Assembly: GCA_030064795.1 (NCBI GenBank)
Contig: JASJEI010000437.1
Coordinates: 1 to 7,861 of the forward strand
Direction: 5' to 3'
From: Pleurocapsa sp. MO_226.B13
GTDB lineage: Bacteria; Cyanobacteriota; Cyanobacteriia; Cyanobacteriales; Xenococcaceae
DNA: 7,861 nt
Shown here: piece by piece, positions 6,333-7,861 of the stretch
How positions within the stretch are numbered: position 1 is the first letter of the stretch
Layout: each line of letters begins with the position of its first letter
Program-made: the position numbers and the translations under genes
Notes under the pieces: generated by a model
Database searches by the model: none
What the model saw: the letters and a program-made list of their open reading frames with translations, nothing else
Told to the model about the DNA's origin: nothing

Positions 6333-6361
6333 ATTTTGTGTTGATTTAAAAATTATCTCAA
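6333..6361 (-). promoter_or_regulatory. Weak sigma-70-like promoter candidate for the CDF gene
   Basis: On the minus strand TTGAGA (6356-6361) is followed after 17 bases by CAAAAT (6333-6338). These match the -35 and -10 consensus at five and four of six positions. The start codon would be about 20 bases downstream of the expected transcription start. In an AT-rich spacer such matches arise easily. Confidence 0.25.
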
Positions 6362-6400
6362 CTATTAAACCGCTAATGCAACCTAAATTTTGCCGAACCT

Positions 6401-6413
6401 ATTTGATTCAAAT
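6401..6413. promoter_or_regulatory. 13-bp perfect palindrome upstream of the CDF gene, operator candidate
   Basis: ATTTGATTCAAAT is a perfect 6-1-6 inverted repeat lying between the MgtC-like stop and the CDF start, about 40 bases before the weak promoter. The 6-1-6 form is of the size bound by dimeric metal regulators, but the sequence does not fit the Zur or SmtB boxes I know. It may be chance. Confidence 0.2.
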
Positions 6414-6424
6414 CATCTCTTTTT

Positions 6425-7249
6425 TTAATTCTCAGCATTAACTGATTCAGATTGAGATGGAGCTTCATTATTTTTACCCCTCGACTCTGGAGATAGATAT
6501 AACCAGCTAGCCGAACTTAGTTCTAGTTTTGATTTAAGACTTAGCAATATTTGCTGTAGTTGTAGTGGACTATTGTTACTATCAGAAATAAAATCAACCT
6601 GTATCTCTATTTCTGGCGTGTCGATTTTACCAGCTAAACTTCTGCTACGAATACCAGTTGCTGTTAGGTTGTGTTCTCTGCTCAATTGAACTAATTGAGC
6701 TAAAACTTCTGCCTCATCTGTAGCTAAACAATTTACTTGACACTGATACTGATAACAAGTTTCTTGAGAAATTATTGGTTCGGCTTCTGAAGCTGATGCA
6801 GCATCAGGCTTCAAATTAGAATTTAATTCTTGTCCTAGATTGGGAATGAACTCGATTTCTGGGATTTGAAATAGCAAGTTAGTCAAAATAATAATTAATA
6901 TACCGATATAAGCAGGAACAAAAAAACCAAATCCTACCATCGAGCCTACTGCACCTGCACACCATAGTCCAGTTACCGTACTCGTATTGATATTCTGGGA
7001 GTAGCTCTGTTTTTGTAAACTAACGCCAACACAAATAATACTAATGCCCAAAATTAATTGAGCAGAGAATTGAGCTTGGGAGGTGAGGCTCAAGTGTATA
7101 GCAAACAATGATGTACCCAAAGCCATCTGTGTATTCGATTGGATAAATTGTTTGGTTTGATACCATCTTTTAGAGATCGCCGTCGCACTTCCAAGTATAA
7201 ATGCAAATAATAGGCGTACCACTATATCTTGCCAGCTGATGATGTCCAT
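6425..7249 (-). CDS. MgtC/SapB-family membrane protein with C-terminal ACT-like domain
   Basis: The 274-residue product (from ATG 7249; GTG 7261 is an in-frame alternative) resembles MgtC/SapB proteins, linked to magnesium limitation and, in some bacteria, to inhibition of the ATP synthase. Helices lie at about 8-26, 40-56, 62-78, 93-108 and 109-128. Family features are RLLFAFILGSA in helix 1, the QLILGISIICVGVSLQ segment at 64-79 corresponding to the usual VxGIGFLGAG, and TGLWCAGAVGSMVGFGF at 93-109 corresponding to TTAAxLWxxAAIGxxxG. Normal members have an ER pair after helix 1; here SKRW stands there. After a serine- and acid-rich linker (140-163), residues 165-250 alternate strands and helices as in the ACT-like C-terminal domain of MgtC, followed by a polar tail. 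It precedes the CDF gene on the same strand, suggesting a small ion-homeostasis unit. It is a divergent member; the substrate is unknown. Confidence 0.75.
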   Translation of the reverse strand: MDIISWQDIVVRLLFAFILGSATAISKRWYQTKQFIQSNTQMALGTSLFAIHLSLTSQAQFSAQLILGISIICVGVSLQKQSYSQNINTSTVTGLWCAGAVGSMVGFGFFVPAYIGILIIILTNLLFQIPEIEFIPNLGQELNSNLKPDAASASEAEPIISQETCYQYQCQVNCLATDEAEVLAQLVQLSREHNLTATGIRSRSLAGKIDTPEIEIQVDFISDSNNSPLQLQQILLSLKSKLELSSASWLYLSPESRGKNNEAPSQSESVNAEN

Positions 7250-7342
7250 ATTTTTACTCACACAACTCTAAAAGGTTCTATCTGAAGAGGATTTAGTCTG
7301 AGGCTTTGGTTCACAATTGCGATCGCTAGATAATTCTCGTGA

Positions 7343-7385
7343 ATTAATAACTTTCTAGTTGGAAATTACTTCAGAAGTTATTAAT
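7343..7385. repeat. 11-bp inverted repeat with 21-base loop downstream of the 41-aa ORF
   Basis: ATTAATAACTT (7343-7353) and AAGTTATTAAT (7375-7385) are perfect reverse complements. Just beside it, TAATTC and GAATTA (7331-7346) form a second small hairpin that overlaps the first. The stem is AT-rich. On the minus strand it follows the 41-codon ORF by 12 bases but lacks a following U-run, so it is at best a weak terminator or a transcript-end stabiliser. A T-rich stretch follows on the plus strand, where no gene would need it. Confidence 0.3.
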
Positions 7386-7397
7386 AATTTTTATCAA

Positions 7398-7523
7398 TTA
7401 ATAAAAGAAATTTAGAGGCTTTGAAGCGAGTCCAAAAAATGGCTTAAATTTGAAGAAAACTTGTTTCAGATTCCAGTATTTGATGTACTTAAATCTAATA
7501 ATTTCTGCTACGGGGGTCATCAT
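7398..7523 (-). CDS. 41-residue hypothetical small protein with strong Shine-Dalgarno
   Basis: The ORF begins with two adjacent ATG codons at 7523 and 7520 and ends at TAA 7398. The product starts MMTPVAEIIRFKYIKYWN and ends PFFGLASKPLNFFY. It is basic and unusually rich in phenylalanine, lysine and tyrosine, with an N-terminal stretch that could form an amphipathic helix. I recognise no family. The argument for a gene is the ribosome site: GGAGG seven bases before ATG 7523, the best in the window, while most neighbours have none. The 5' side holds two tandem 16-bp repeats. It is downstream of the broken response regulator and upstream of the MgtC-like gene on the same strand. It could also be the surviving start of a longer gene that has decayed. 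Confidence 0.5.
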   Translation of the reverse strand: MMTPVAEIIRFKYIKYWNLKQVFFKFKPFFGLASKPLNFFY

Positions 7524-7530
7524 TAAAAAA

Positions 7531-7537
7531 CCTCCTT
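7531..7537 (-). promoter_or_regulatory. Consensus Shine-Dalgarno (AAGGAGG) of the 41-aa ORF
   Basis: On the minus strand AAGGAGG ends seven bases before ATG 7523, an ideal spacing. It decides the start at 7523 rather than the second ATG at 7520. Such a complete anti-16S match is uncommon in this window. Confidence 0.65.
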
Positions 7538-7544
7538 TTGACTT

Positions 7545-7576
7545 TAGATTATTGCTTATATAGATTATTACTTATA
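7545..7576. repeat. Two tandem 16-bp repeats upstream of the 41-aa ORF
   Basis: TAGATTATTGCTTATA (7545-7560) is directly followed by TAGATTATTACTTATA (7561-7576), one mismatch in 16. The pair lies 8 bases beyond the Shine-Dalgarno sequence, in the leader or promoter of the small ORF. Directly repeated sites of this spacing are used by some OmpR-type regulators, but no protein can be named; a slippage duplication is equally possible. Confidence 0.5.
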
Positions 7577-7689
7577 TGGTTAATAAGCTTCTCAATACCT
7601 TACAACTAAAGTCTATTATTGACAACTATTTTCTTTTAAATTTCATTAAATGGCAACGAAGGATGGTTTAAGTGGTCAAATTTAACTGT

Positions 7690-7861
7690 AAATTCTCCCC
7701 AATGTTAGGGTGTATCCTAGCTACAAGGGCGATCGCCTTCTCATGGTTCTTACTCTAGTTGGCAATTCTCAAACATCGATCGGTTTGACAATGTAGTCAT
7801 CTGCACCTGCATCCAAACCGTCAACTTTATCGGCAGTTGTATCTTTTGCCGTTAGCATTAA
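7690..7861 (-). pseudogene. Response regulator C-terminal fragment with in-frame stop codons
   Basis: The minus frame entering at base 7861 encodes 30 residues, LMLTAKD then [16 protein letters not shown], before TGA at 7769-7771. This is the end of a receiver domain: strand 4 with the conserved threonine in LTA, and strand 5 with the invariant lysine in KP. Receiver domains normally continue into a final helix of the type ELLARVRALLRR. The same frame past the TGA reads ELPTRVRTMRRRS and then meets TAG at 7721-7723, followed by a weak LGYTLTLG like the usual start of an OmpR-type output domain. So the text past the stop is recognisable and the gene appears broken by nonsense mutations. The receiver start and its phosphorylated aspartate lie outside the window. 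No promoter can be judged. Confidence 0.75.

Larger units (their letters stand above)
1577..7736. repeat. Ten HIP1 octamers (GCGATCGC) scattered through the window
   Basis: Perfect copies begin at 1577, 2582, 3406, 4536, 4772, 4886, 5133, 5646, 7319 and 7729. HIP1 is a cyanobacterial hallmark of unknown full purpose; its density supports the taxonomic reading. Two copies, at 1577 and 5133, lie at or very near fusion points of unrelated sequences. Confidence 0.95.

Noticed and set aside
1..7861. CRISPR array, tRNA, rRNA or a multi-gene defence system
   Set aside because: No regularly spaced repeats, no cloverleaf or rRNA-like sequence seen by eye, and no cluster of defence genes. TnpB is explained by its insertion sequence.

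Overview
The window looks like a piece of a cyanobacterial chromosome. The octamer GCGATCGC (HIP1), a hallmark of many cyanobacterial genomes, occurs ten times in 7.9 kb, where a random 40% GC sequence would hold far less than one. Protein flavour and AT-rich spacers fit a unicellular or colony-forming cyanobacterium, but the genus cannot be fixed from this window. Nearly everything is on the minus strand; the sulfotransferase is the only plus-strand gene.

Layout. (1) 1-1562: remnant of an IS607-type element on the minus strand. It has a tnpB that runs off the left edge and a tnpA lacking its N-terminal and catalytic part. (2) 1210-2148: the tnpA remnant is fused in frame to the first four membrane helices of an ABC exporter, giving a chimeric 312-codon ORF. 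(3) 2205-2844: a glycosyltransferase-like C-terminal remnant, a doubtful 52-codon ORF and a 45-bp imperfect palindrome. (4) 2845-4730: an intact family 2 glycosyltransferase and a divergent intact sulfotransferase. With the exporter remnant they suggest a cell-surface glycan locus that has partly decayed. (5) 4788-5356: a patchwork pseudogene region, in which part of a DUF6194-type gene is fused to the metal-site region of an M28 peptidase. The peptidase piece is split by a 93-bp MITE-like element with 16-bp terminal inverted repeats and a 10-bp target duplication. (6) 5361-7249: two intact membrane protein genes, a CDF-type (probably zinc) exporter and an MgtC/SapB-like protein. (7) 7250-7861: an unannotated 41-codon ORF with a textbook Shine-Dalgarno sequence and tandem 16-bp repeats upstream, then the C-terminal end of a response regulator receiver domain broken by nonsense codons.

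Taken together, this is an accessory segment shaped by mobile DNA: two intact surface-modification genes and two intact ion-related genes lie among at least four broken genes. I see no CRISPR array, tRNA or rRNA, and no clear multi-gene defence system. The items most worth a second look are the ABC-TnpA chimera, the MITE with its target duplication, and the 41-aa ORF.
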